The notes under the pieces: generated by a model
Database searches by the model: none
Seen by the model: the letters and a program-made list of their open reading frames with translations, nothing else
Told to the model about the DNA's origin: nothing
Made by a program: the position numbers and the translations under genes
NCBI GenBank assembly: GCA_029945665.1
Contig: JAQSCZ010000021.1
Location: 1-44,505 of the forward strand
Source of the DNA: a bacterium
GTDB taxonomy: Bacteria > Bacteroidota > Bacteroidia > NS11-12g > UBA955
Reading direction: 5' to 3'
DNA length: 44,505 nt
Shown here: one piece after another, positions 35,333-43,375 of the stretch
Position numbering within the stretch: position 1 is the stretch's first letter
How the letters are laid out: every line of letters starts with the position of its first letter

Positions 35333-37935
35333 AAATTGATTTTATAGCTAATATTAGGAAGTATAGGGAATAAACTAACCAATTGCAAAACGCGATCCCC
35401 TTTTTGATTATATGTTGGTGTTACATAGAATGCATTTAACCTATTGTAGACATTATATGCTCCAAAGGTCCAAATTCTCGTGTAATTTGATCTTTGCTTT
35501 TTGTAATTAATACATAAATCCATGCGGTGATAATTAGGAAATTTATAAGCATTTCTTTCGCCATAAATATAAACCGTATTGTCTGGAGAGAGGCCTGAAT
35601 TAGCAAAATAAACTTGAACTGGTAAGGTGGTATTGGCCCCTGTTGTATAAACCCAAGTCATAGTCCCTTCAAATCTATCGTTAAATTTATGATTAACGAC
35701 TAATGCTAAATTATGTCTTCTATCGTATTTATAAGGAAATATTTTACCAGCGTTAATGGCATTAAATTGCCTATTATTCCAACTATAAGTATAACTTAGC
35801 CAACCTGTAGTTTTACCTATTCTTTTTTCAAACAAACTTTCCAAACCATAAGACCATCCTCTTCCTGTAGTCACTTTATTTTCCCAATTGTTGTCATTTC
35901 CTATATAATTTACTTGTTCTTTATATTCAATTAAATTCTCCATGTTCTTATTGAACCCTTCTAAATTAAATAGATACTTTCCTCTTGTATAACTTAATCC
36001 TAAACTCGTAATATTTGCGTATTCCGGTTTAATTTTATTGGTGGAAGGCAGCCATAAATCAATTGGCAAACCTGCTGAAGAACTAGTGAGTAGATGTAAG
36101 AACTGCATCGCTGTGCTATAGGAAGCATGTATTAGCATTCTTTTATGTGGTTTATAATTAACATTAATCCTTGGTTGCATTTTTGAATATTGAGTTCCAA
36201 GTAAATTAAATTGAGCATAATGCCCTCCAATAGTTGTACTTAGCAATCGATGTAATTTTATATAAACATCGGTATAGGCATTAAATTCTATACTGTTAAT
36301 TGCTTCCTTTGACGAGGGTATGCTACTTGTAATATTTGAAGAGGATGTGCTTACTTCTCTGGCAAATTGATGAAACACAAAGCCACAACCCGATTTAACA
36401 TTCAACCAATTGAGGGGTTTATATTCGATATTATACATAACATTCCAATCTCTAATAATCGAAATGAAGCGGTAATTATATTTTGTTTCAAAAGCTTGAG
36501 AATCATTTTTTTCAGTATAGGCATAATTAGATTCATTTCCGAAATTATACTTGCTATAGGAAGCCAAGAACCAGCCAAAAAGCTTTGGTGAAATAACATG
36601 GTTATACCTCATTGAGGCAATTTTATTTCCCCAAAAAATATTCTGATCGTCTTTTTCTGTAACTACTTTCTCAGGATCTCGGGCTTTGAAGGTGTTTTTT
36701 ATAAATGAATTGTCAATTCCTGAGTATGCCGTTAATGACAATTGATGCTTTGAATTAAATCGGTGATTAATCTTACCGTTAAAATCGTAAAAATAATAAC
36801 TTGAATAAATTGGAGAAAACTGATTTTTGAAAAAATTACTTTGAGAAAATGAATTTAGAATATCGAGATAAGACCTCCGTCCAGATAAAACCATCGTCGT
36901 TTTTTTATTCTTAGAAATAGGTCCATTGATGGTTAATTTAGATGCTAATACGCCAATCGAAGCTTGGTAATTTAGCTTTTTTGTATTGCCATCGATTGTT
37001 CGCACGTCAATTACACTGCTCAATCTACCGCCATACCTTGAACTCATTCCGCCTTTTATTAAGGTCACGTCTTTGACAACATCAGAATTAAAAACACTAA
37101 AAAAACCGTAAATATGTGAAGGGTTATAAACTGGAACATCATCTAATAAAATCAAATTTTGGTCGGGTCCACCTCCTCTTATATTGATACCCGTTGTTCC
37201 ATCATTACCTGCACTAACACCAGGCAGCAATTGGAGCGATTTGATAATATCAGTTTCGCCAAATAACATTGGAAACTGCTTGAGTGTGCTGGAATTAAGC
37301 CTATATTCATCTGGTTTAAATAGTGTGTTATTATCTGGTTTGGAATTAATGGTAAACATTGGAAAACTCAGACTAGCTTTTAAATTAACACTAAAAATAA
37401 AATTTGAGTTCAACATGAAGATTGCATTCACACTCTGATAACCAACATACGAGAATACAAGTTTAATACTATCCTCATCCAAGGTTAAACTATAATAACC
37501 ATCTTGATTTGTAGTAGTGCCCTTGAGCGAATATAAATTGTAAATATTTGCATTGATTAACTTTTCGCCAGTAGATTCATCGTAAATGAAACCCGAAACT
37601 GTATATTTAATAGCCTTAGAAAGGGGCTTTGTAATAATTATATTTTTGCCGTAAAGCAAACTGAAATTAAGTTTATGGGGCTGTAGCAAAAGCACTAAAA
37701 CAACACCCAACTCTTCTTCTTTCACTTTTAAAGAAAATTTACCATTTGGCATTATTCTTTGATTGTAGTTAAAAGTTACCCCAGTAATTTCCTGGATTTG
37801 CTTTAATATCTCAGGAACAGTTTTCTTTTTAATTGATAAAGAAATACGTTTACCTAATAAATCGTTCTGTGCATTTAATCGAGGAGCAAATACACAACAA
37901 AACAAACAACATAATAAAACAGTCCTGATAAACAT
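35329..37935 (-). CDS. TonB-dependent receptor with STN domain
   Basis: This 868-aa outer-membrane importer starts with a signal peptide (ends RLNAQ, about 23), then an STN signalling domain (about 27-100, RISLSIKKKTVPEILKQIQE), a carboxypeptidase-regulatory-like beta domain (about 110-195, VSGFIYDESTGEKL), a plug with LQLLPGVSAGNDGTTGINIRG and QNLILLDDVPVYNP, and a 22-strand barrel ending ISYKINF. The STN domain reports ligand binding to FecR, whose gene is directly upstream (31-base gap). The ligand may be a siderophore, glycan or peptide; DUF4249 partners do not settle it. Confidence 0.95.
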   Translation of the reverse strand: MFIRTVLLCCLFCCVFAPRLNAQNDLLGKRISLSIKKKTVPEILKQIQEITGVTFNYNQRIMPNGKFSLKVKEEELGVVLVLLLQPHKLNFSLLYGKNIIITKPLSKAIKYTVSGFIYDESTGEKLINANIYNLYSLKGTTTNQDGYYSLTLDEDSIKLVFSYVGYQSVNAIFMLNSNFIFSVNLKASLSFPMFTINSKPDNNTLFKPDEYRLNSSTLKQFPMLFGETDIIKSLQLLPGVSAGNDGTTGINIRGGGPDQNLILLDDVPVYNPSHIYGFFSVFNSDVVKDVTLIKGGMSSRYGGRLSSVIDVRTIDGNTKKLNYQASIGVLASKLTINGPISKNKKTTMVLSGRRSYLDILNSFSQSNFFKNQFSPIYSSYYFYDFNGKINHRFNSKHQLSLTAYSGIDNSFIKNTFKARDPEKVVTEKDDQNIFWGNKIASMRYNHVISPKLFGWFLASYSKYNFGNESNYAYTEKNDSQAFETKYNYRFISIIRDWNVMYNIEYKPLNWLNVKSGCGFVFHQFAREVSTSSSNITSSIPSSKEAINSIEFNAYTDVYIKLHRLLSTTIGGHYAQFNLLGTQYSKMQPRINVNYKPHKRMLIHASYSTAMQFLHLLTSSSAGLPIDLWLPSTNKIKPEYANITSLGLSYTRGKYLFNLEGFNKNMENLIEYKEQVNYIGNDNNWENKVTTGRGWSYGLESLFEKRIGKTTGWLSYTYSWNNRQFNAINAGKIFPYKYDRRHNLALVVNHKFNDRFEGTMTWVYTTGANTTLPVQVYFANSGLSPDNTVYIYGERNAYKFPNYHRMDLCINYKKQRSNYTRIWTFGAYNVYNRLNAFYVTPTYNQKGDRVLQLVSLFPILPNISYKINF

Positions 37936-37966
37936 TCAGACCGCTAAATTAAAGCTTTTTTAATTG

Positions 37967-38863
37967 TTATTTTATGTCGACTTTGGTATTTAAAGTTCGG
38001 CTAAGCAATTCGGCTGCTTGTGAGGCAGATAAATGATCAAAAGTCAAGGTCAATTTTTCATCATTTAGCTGTTTATCGTATTCGAATTTAATATTGTATT
38101 GGTTTTCAAGTGTATTAATGATTACCAATAAAGTTTCGTTTTCAAACATTAATTTGGAATCTAGCCAAGATAAAGTCGCGGATTTAATTGAAGATTTAAC
38201 AAAAACAGATTCATTTTTGGAGGTAATCACTTCCCCTGGTATTAAAGCCAACTTGCCTTTAGGTGAAGTAAAAGTAACATGACCTTCTGCTAACGCAATC
38301 TGAAATGGTAAATTCACTCTGTTTCGCACATTAAATTTGGTTCCTGTAACATGAATTAAGCCATGGTCTGTTTTAACTAAAAAAGGTTTATCGTTATGAT
38401 TCACTTCAAAAAAAGCCTCGCCAATTAATTTCACTTCCCTTTCATCGGAATTCAAATCATTTGTAATTAATTTCGAAAAGCTATTCAATGTGATTATTGA
38501 TCCATCAGGTAAATTAAATTTCTTCAATGCCTTACCACTAGTGTATACAAACTCGTTTTGTGTCGACCTTGAGTTGTATTTCCAAAGTCCGAATGCTAAC
38601 GAAATAACTAAAACTGCTGCAATAGCCCATCTTGTAATCAGAGGAATAATCGTTGCCCTTGTAATTGATTCCTCTTTTGTTTCACCTAATTGGGACTTTA
38701 ATTCTAACCAACTCTTGTGTGTATTCGCAGTTGGATACTGAAATTGATTGCTAAGGTTTAAGATTTCCTCTATTTTTTTCGACTCACTTTCAGACAATAC
38801 GCCTTCTTTAGCAAACGAATTGCTAATAAAATTAGGTATCTTATTCTGAGAGAAATTATTCAT
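37967..38863 (-). CDS. fecR: FecR-family anti-sigma/sigma regulator
   Basis: The 298-aa inner-membrane protein has an N-terminal cytoplasmic part (1-78), one helix (about 82-98, WAIAAVLVISLAFGLW), and a periplasmic FecR domain (KKFNLPDGSIITLNSFSKL, VKLIGEAFFEVNHNDKPFLV, HVTGTKFNVRN) with the C-terminal DUF4974 secretin-like domain (LVIINTLENQYNIKFEYD). FecR normally binds an ECF sigma factor and frees it when the receptor STN domain signals. No sigma gene is in this window. The gene begins with ATG right after the TAG of a 55-codon ORF in the same frame, so the two may be a coupled pair or one interrupted gene. Confidence 0.93.
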   Translation of the reverse strand: MNNFSQNKIPNFISNSFAKEGVLSESESKKIEEILNLSNQFQYPTANTHKSWLELKSQLGETKEESITRATIIPLITRWAIAAVLVISLAFGLWKYNSRSTQNEFVYTSGKALKKFNLPDGSIITLNSFSKLITNDLNSDEREVKLIGEAFFEVNHNDKPFLVKTDHGLIHVTGTKFNVRNRVNLPFQIALAEGHVTFTSPKGKLALIPGEVITSKNESVFVKSSIKSATLSWLDSKLMFENETLLVIINTLENQYNIKFEYDKQLNDEKLTLTFDHLSASQAAELLSRTLNTKVDIK

Positions 38864-39031
38864 CTATTTCGAAAATCTTACCGACTGAGGAAAATTTTGT
38901 TGTACAAAACCCAAAAATAGTTGATTGGCTGGATTGTTTTTCAACCAATTTTTCAAAAATTGTTCTTCCTCATTTGAGCAAAGGCCTGCCAAATATTTAG
39001 TAAAAATGTTGGCTTGAATTTCTTCTTTCAT
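38864..39031 (-). CDS. 55-aa ORF in frame with fecR, FecR N-terminus-like
   Basis: This short ORF, ATG at 39031 to TAG at 38864, encodes MKEEIQANIFTKYLAGLCSN followed by EEEQFLKNWLKNNPANQLFL and a short tail. The pattern Y-L-A-G-x-x-S-x-E-E-E...W-L...N-P-N is that of the start of many FecR proteins, the helix that holds the sigma factor. The next codon after its stop is the ATG of fecR in the same frame. It could be a separate small anti-sigma-like protein, the product of a nonsense mutation in a longer fecR, or a leader for coupling. The 150 bases upstream (39032-39181) hold no gene or clear promoter. Confidence 0.65.
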   Translation of the reverse strand: MKEEIQANIFTKYLAGLCSNEEEQFLKNWLKNNPANQLFLGFVQQNFPQSVRFSK

Positions 39032-39181
39032 AGTGAATGGTGTGATTTATATGTATTAAAACAATAATAATCCTTTCACCCCCTAAGACCCACTAGACAC
39101 AATTTCATATTATGTTATATCTATTTGATTTACTGATATTTAAATATTTTCAATAGACCAATATTTATTTAGCTTCCGCAT

Positions 39182-39763
39182 TTACGAATGCATTGACCTT
39201 AAAACTTTAACCGCGTCAGGTCCTTCATTGAATAATAAATCAAGCACCGATAAATGCGGAATAAAATCAAGTTTCTCTTGAAAAACTTGGTAATACAAAA
39301 CAGGTTTCAACTGAATTTCTGATACTACGGCTGCACTAACTTCAACTAAGATTGACAATTCTAATTTTAGGCAGACTATAATTTCTTGCAGAATGGCTAA
39401 ATTAAGATCCCATAAATACTCATATTGAGATTTAAATATGATCTCGAACCTATAGCCATAATATTCGTAAAAAGGGCTTTTTCCATAAGCTGTTTTGAGG
39501 GCATTGATTAATTGATTCTGCCAATGGGTAGCGTAACTTATTTTAACGCCTTTGTAACTTCCTCCCGTCGAATTGTGAATCACCGGAACGGTAAATATTT
39601 TTGCTCCTTGGAAGGTTCCGTAAATTATTCTATTTCTATTGGTTTGCTTTGCGAAATTTTGTTCGTCTGCCAAAATTAATTTTGGCTTATCAACAACTGC
39701 AGCAAACCAATCAACGGTTGGCGCCATTTGAAGATATAAAATTGAATCAGTTTCTATGCCCAT
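39182..39763 (-). CDS. WbqC-family protein
   Basis: This 193-aa soluble protein matches the WbqC family by pattern: ILYLQMAPTVDWFAAVVD (replacing the usual P-P..YF.L), DEQNFAKQTNRNRIIYGT, the sugar-like IFTVPVIH, YATHWQNQLINALKTAYGKSPFYEYY, and LWDLNLAILQ. WbqC proteins lie in O-antigen loci of some bacteria and are thought to act in sugar or amino-sugar synthesis, but their reaction is not settled. The gene overlaps folK by 10 bases, ending the six-gene operon. The function is inferred from the family only. Confidence 0.88.
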   Translation of the reverse strand: MGIETDSILYLQMAPTVDWFAAVVDKPKLILADEQNFAKQTNRNRIIYGTFQGAKIFTVPVIHNSTGGSYKGVKISYATHWQNQLINALKTAYGKSPFYEYYGYRFEIIFKSQYEYLWDLNLAILQEIIVCLKLELSILVEVSAAVVSEIQLKPVLYYQVFQEKLDFIPHLSVLDLLFNEGPDAVKVLRSMHS

Positions 39764-40242
39764 AATTTCACTTCTAATTCATCTTTGCATTCCAATAACA
39801 ACTGCCTAATTGTTTTTTTAAGAAGTGGATGAACAAAATTAGGACTGATTTCATTACATGGCATTAACACAAATCTCCTGTTTGCAATTTCCGGATGAGG
39901 AATAGTTAAGGTATCGGTTTTAATTATTTGACTGCCATAAAACAAAATATCGATATCAATCGTCCGAGGGCCATACTTAATGGTCCTAACTCTTCCCAAT
40001 CTAGTTTCAATATCTAGAATCCTTCTCAACAAAAGCTTTGGGGGTAATTTAGACCTCATCAATATCGCGAGATTCATAAAGTCAGGTTGGGGAATTGGAC
40101 CCCATGCAGCAGTTCGATAAATTGCTGATTTTGTAACTATTTTTCCAATTTCATTTTCAAGCATTTGCAATGCTTTCAATAATAATTCTCCAGAGTTTTT
40201 ATCATTTCCTCCTGCTAGTAAAATCACTGTATGAACTTTCAA
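39754..40242 (-). CDS. folK: HPPK, folate-pathway pyrophosphokinase
   Basis: FolK transfers pyrophosphate from ATP to 6-hydroxymethyl-dihydropterin in folate synthesis. The 162-aa protein has the N-terminal VILLAGGNDKNSGELL, the pterin-binding WGPIPQPDFMN, the ATP-binding RTIKYGPRTIDIDILFYG (catalytic Arg and metal Asp pair) and the closing IPHPEIANRRFVLMP. The length is normal. It lies 63 bases after the gtrA-like gene and overlaps the WbqC gene by 10 bases. Confidence 0.96.
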   Translation of the reverse strand: MKVHTVILLAGGNDKNSGELLLKALQMLENEIGKIVTKSAIYRTAAWGPIPQPDFMNLAILMRSKLPPKLLLRRILDIETRLGRVRTIKYGPRTIDIDILFYGSQIIKTDTLTIPHPEIANRRFVLMPCNEISPNFVHPLLKKTIRQLLLECKDELEVKLWA

Positions 40243-40305
40243 AATATTGATTTTAAAAAAATTTAAAATTTATAATAAGGACAGTCAATTTATTGAAAAT
40301 AGCAA

Positions 40306-40797
40306 TTAAGAAACTTCAATATTAGTGTCATCTTTGGGATCAGAAGGCAAGCCATGAAAAACCCAATATTTCTGACCTAAAAAATTAAATACAGCACTAA
40401 AAACTGTTGCAAAGAAAAATGCCAAAAACTTATCTCCCTTTAAAGAAAAAAGCGATAAAATATCCTTATTTGAAAAAGTAATTGTTCCAGAAATCTCAAA
40501 ATTAGGGATGAACTCCAGACTATATTTATTAATAAGAATATTAAACACAAAAGAAATGGCATAAATAACTGCAAAGCGGCCAACCATGCCCTTATTGGTC
40601 TTTTCTGTATGTCGCCATGTCCACCTTTTATTGAGATAATAGGTATAAACCGATCCTATTAAAAAACCAGCGGCCTTTGAAAAATCAATATTGAGTTTTA
40701 TTAAATCTGATAGCGCATAATAAACGATTAAATCAACCAATACGGCAGATACCCCAATGATAAAAAATTTTGTTATTTGTTTGATTACTAGTTTCAC
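40306..40797 (-). CDS. GtrA-family membrane protein
   Basis: This 163-aa protein with four predicted helices (about 10-27, 38-54, 78-97, 122-142) fits GtrA, which helps move lipid-linked glucose or other sugars across the inner membrane. Typical features are FFIIGVSAVLVDLIVYYAL at the start and AAGFLIGSVYTYYLNKRWTW. It starts at GTG and overlaps the LD-carboxypeptidase stop by 4 bases (GTGA). The sugar is unknown; a link to surface glycan is plausible. Confidence 0.9.
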   Translation of the reverse strand: MKLVIKQITKFFIIGVSAVLVDLIVYYALSDLIKLNIDFSKAAGFLIGSVYTYYLNKRWTWRHTEKTNKGMVGRFAVIYAISFVFNILINKYSLEFIPNFEISGTITFSNKDILSLFSLKGDKFLAFFFATVFSAVFNFLGQKYWVFHGLPSDPKDDTNIEVS

Positions 40798-41708
40798 GCG
40801 CTTGCAAATGTAAGTATTCCATCTCGAAAAGAAATAGGTACCCCAAAAGGAATTGCAATATTTTTTAAATGGTGACCAACTTCCAAATCAAAGATGATTG
40901 GATAACCATAGCCCGCGCAATGCTGCATAATAATGGATTTAACATCCTGACCAAAAGGAATCGTGTGATCATGCATATTTGTAAAACTTCCAACTAACAA
41001 TGCTTTTAACTTTGAAAGACGCCCGGATCTTTTTAACATTAACAATATCCTATCAATATGATAATAATATTCATCTAAATCCTCAATAAAAAGAATCCTA
41101 TCATCAAAATTAATTTCCGAATTACTATCAATTATACTCATTAAAACAGATAAGTTTCCACCTACTATTTCCCCATCAAAAAAACTTGAATGGATTATTT
41201 CATTTGGAATTAAATTAAATTTATAAGATTTCCCTGAAATAACATCTAACATGCTATCAATTGCTAAGCCAACATCTTCATAATCTTTATCAAGTTTATT
41301 ATCCATGAAAATAGGCATCGTTGCATGCAAAACCGCAAGGTTGCAATTCTTTAAAACATGACTGTGAATTACAGTGATATCTGAAAAGCCAATAATCCAT
41401 TTTGGATTATTTTTTAGTATACTAATATCTATCCCATCTACCATTCGCAAACAACCATAACCACCTCTAGCACACCAAATTGCCTTTACATCCTTCCGAC
41501 TCAACAAATCATTAAATAATGCTGCCCGATGCTGGTCTGAACCACCCATTTGATTCTCGGAAATATATAAATCGTTAGGAATAAAAATATTAAACCCTTT
41601 AGATTCTACCCATGCCTTTGCAAGCCTTAATTGTTCATAGGAAATACTGCGTGCCGGTGCTGCTATAGCTATTGTATCGCCTTTATTTAAATAAGGTGGA
41701 ATTTGCAT
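40794..41708 (-). CDS. ldcA: LD-carboxypeptidase (peptidase S66)
   Basis: LdcA trims the terminal D-Ala from murein tetrapeptides during peptidoglycan recycling in the cytoplasm; the related MccF enzymes cut microcin-type adenylates. The 304-aa protein has the N-terminal GDTIAIAAPARSIS, IWCARGGYGCLRMVD, the nucleophile elbow WIIGFSDITVIHS (Ser), a conserved LFIEDLDEYYYHIDR with the Glu, and the late FDLEVGHHLKNIAIPFG with the His. Its length is standard. The gene starts 11 bases after the TatD stop and overlaps the GtrA gene by 4 bases. Recycling is more likely than microcin immunity, since no peptide antibiotic genes are near. Confidence 0.93.
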   Translation of the reverse strand: MQIPPYLNKGDTIAIAAPARSISYEQLRLAKAWVESKGFNIFIPNDLYISENQMGGSDQHRAALFNDLLSRKDVKAIWCARGGYGCLRMVDGIDISILKNNPKWIIGFSDITVIHSHVLKNCNLAVLHATMPIFMDNKLDKDYEDVGLAIDSMLDVISGKSYKFNLIPNEIIHSSFFDGEIVGGNLSVLMSIIDSNSEINFDDRILFIEDLDEYYYHIDRILLMLKRSGRLSKLKALLVGSFTNMHDHTIPFGQDVKSIIMQHCAGYGYPIIFDLEVGHHLKNIAIPFGVPISFRDGILTFASA

Positions 41709-41719
41709 TGTTATAAATG

Positions 41720-42484
41720 TTAAATATTAAATAATCGACTTGCCGTGTTAGTTGTTTTCTGTGCAATTACATCTATGGGCATTTGGTAAATTTCAGCAAG
41801 TTTTGCTGCAATAATTGAAATATAGGCACTTTCATTTCTCTTTCCTCTATGGGGCACTGGACTCAGATATGGCGCATCCGTCTCCAATATTAGTGAGTCA
41901 ATATCAACTTGAGCCAATACCGAAGGCAAACTTGAATTTTTATACGTTAATACCCCGCCTATACCCAAGTGATAACCCATTGCAATTATTTCATTAGCCT
42001 CCTCTAATGTACCACCAAAACAATGAAAAACACCGCCAGGCTGGCGAGTTAATGAATTCAAGCAAGCGATAGTTTCTTTGGTAGCGTTTCTGGTATGAAT
42101 TGCAATCGGCAATTTCATTTCATTTGCCCAATTACATTGAATTAGAAATGCATCTTCTTGTTGTGATTTAAACGCAGTATCCCAATACAGATCTAAACCA
42201 ATTTCTCCAATAGCCTTAATAGAAATATCTGCAATAAAACTTTCTATGAGTGAAAGTTCGCTTAAATAATTTTCCTGAACAGAACAAGGATGCAGTCCAA
42301 GCATTGCGAAGCAATTCTCGGGAAACTTATCGACTAAAACCTTAAGTCCAACAATACTGTTGCTATCGATATTTGGCAACAAGATTTTTGTGGTTCCTGA
42401 ATCAATAGATTTTTGAACCACTTCAAACCTATCAGAATCAAATTCTTCGGAATATAAATGCGCGTGTGTATCTATAAATTCCAT
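41720..42484 (-). CDS. tatD: TatD-family metal-dependent hydrolase
   Basis: This 254-aa TIM-barrel enzyme of the amidohydrolase superfamily, related to TatD and YcfH, acts as a metal-dependent 3'-5' DNase in studied members. The metal site is complete: DTHAHL (D5, H7, H9), GEIGLDLYW (Glu), AIHTRNA (His), VFHCFGGT (His) and LETDAPYLSP (Asp). The length is usual. Its start overlaps the crotonase stop by one base (TAATG), so translation is coupled. Confidence 0.94.
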   Translation of the reverse strand: MEFIDTHAHLYSEEFDSDRFEVVQKSIDSGTTKILLPNIDSNSIVGLKVLVDKFPENCFAMLGLHPCSVQENYLSELSLIESFIADISIKAIGEIGLDLYWDTAFKSQQEDAFLIQCNWANEMKLPIAIHTRNATKETIACLNSLTRQPGGVFHCFGGTLEEANEIIAMGYHLGIGGVLTYKNSSLPSVLAQVDIDSLILETDAPYLSPVPHRGKRNESAYISIIAAKLAEIYQMPIDVIAQKTTNTASRLFNI

Positions 42485-43251
42485 TACCAGGTTAATTTTT
42501 CTTTATTTAAAAATGCAGCGATACCTTTTTTACAGTCATCGGTTGCTCTTGCCTTGGCATTATAAACTGCCGCAAGATCAAGTTGACTTTGAATTGGCAT
42601 CCCTGGAAAACTCGATAACAATTTTTTTGTTAAGCGAATTGAATCACTTGAAACAGATTTAATTAATCTTTGAGCCACTTTGAGTACTTCAGAATCTATT
42701 TCTTCGTTATCAACCACTTTCGTTATTAAATGCATAGTATGGGCCTCTGAGGCGCTCACAATATCACCGGTTAATAATAGTTGCTTGGCAAGATTTTCGC
42801 CAATTTTTCTTGTTAAAAATACTGAAACAATGGCAGGTATAAATCCTATTTTAACCTCCGTATATCCAAATTGAGCATTGGGAGTTGCGTAACAGAAATC
42901 ACATAAGCCAGATAAGCCGCATCCGCCTGCTAAAGCAGCGCCTTCAACCTGAGCAATTGTTATCTTTGGAAAATGATATAAAGTGCTAAACATTTCCATT
43001 AACTGTTGAGAGTCTGCTAAATTTTGTTCATAGGTATTGCTTTGTAAATCTTGTAAATAAGCCAAATCTGCCCCAGCACAAAAGGCCTCTCCTTTGGCTT
43101 TAATGATAACAATTTTGCATTGATCATCCGACCTAAGATTTAATAATGCAGCATGAAGTTTTAACACCATTTCATTATTTAGCGCATTTCTTTTCTCAGG
43201 TCTGTTTAATAAAATAGTTGCAATTCTATCTTGAATACTTACTTCAATCAT
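42484..43251 (-). CDS. Enoyl-CoA hydratase/isomerase (crotonase)
   Basis: This 255-aa crotonase-fold protein has the oxyanion hole strand GEAFCAGADLAYLQ (CoA site) and AALAGGCGLSGLCDF. In true hydratases the second segment reads GGCELA, with the first catalytic Glu; here it is G112. The second Glu is kept (TEVKIGFIPA, E132). This pattern is known to me in a branch of Bacteroidota proteins annotated as enoyl-CoA hydratase or methylglutaconyl-CoA hydratase. I start at the ATG at 43251; a TTG nine codons upstream also opens the frame. It leads a six-gene run with TatD, LdcA, GtrA, FolK and WbqC. Confidence 0.9.
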   Translation of the reverse strand: MIEVSIQDRIATILLNRPEKRNALNNEMVLKLHAALLNLRSDDQCKIVIIKAKGEAFCAGADLAYLQDLQSNTYEQNLADSQQLMEMFSTLYHFPKITIAQVEGAALAGGCGLSGLCDFCYATPNAQFGYTEVKIGFIPAIVSVFLTRKIGENLAKQLLLTGDIVSASEAHTMHLITKVVDNEEIDSEVLKVAQRLIKSVSSDSIRLTKKLLSSFPGMPIQSQLDLAAVYNAKARATDDCKKGIAAFLNKEKLTW

Positions 43252-43324
43252 TGTACAAAGAACGCTATTCGAACACAATTAAAAAACTTTGCTATTGTTG
43301 GCTCATATAAAAACAGCCATAAAA

Positions 43325-43357
43325 AAAGGCCCTGTGTAATAATTACACAGGGCCTTT
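43325..43357 (-). terminator. Strong terminator of the T9SS gene
   Basis: A perfect 16-bp inverted repeat (43325-43340 and 43342-43357, core AAAGGCCCTGTGTAAT) with an effective loop of a few bases. On the minus strand it is followed by a run of seven T, 18 bases after the stop of the PKD-domain gene. Confidence 0.9.
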
Positions 43358-43375
43358 CTATTAAAGTTTATTAAA

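Noticed and set aside
40794-41708. LdcA homolog as a microcin immunity (MccF) gene
   Set aside because: No peptide antibiotic or adenylation genes are near; its neighbours are housekeeping and wall genes.
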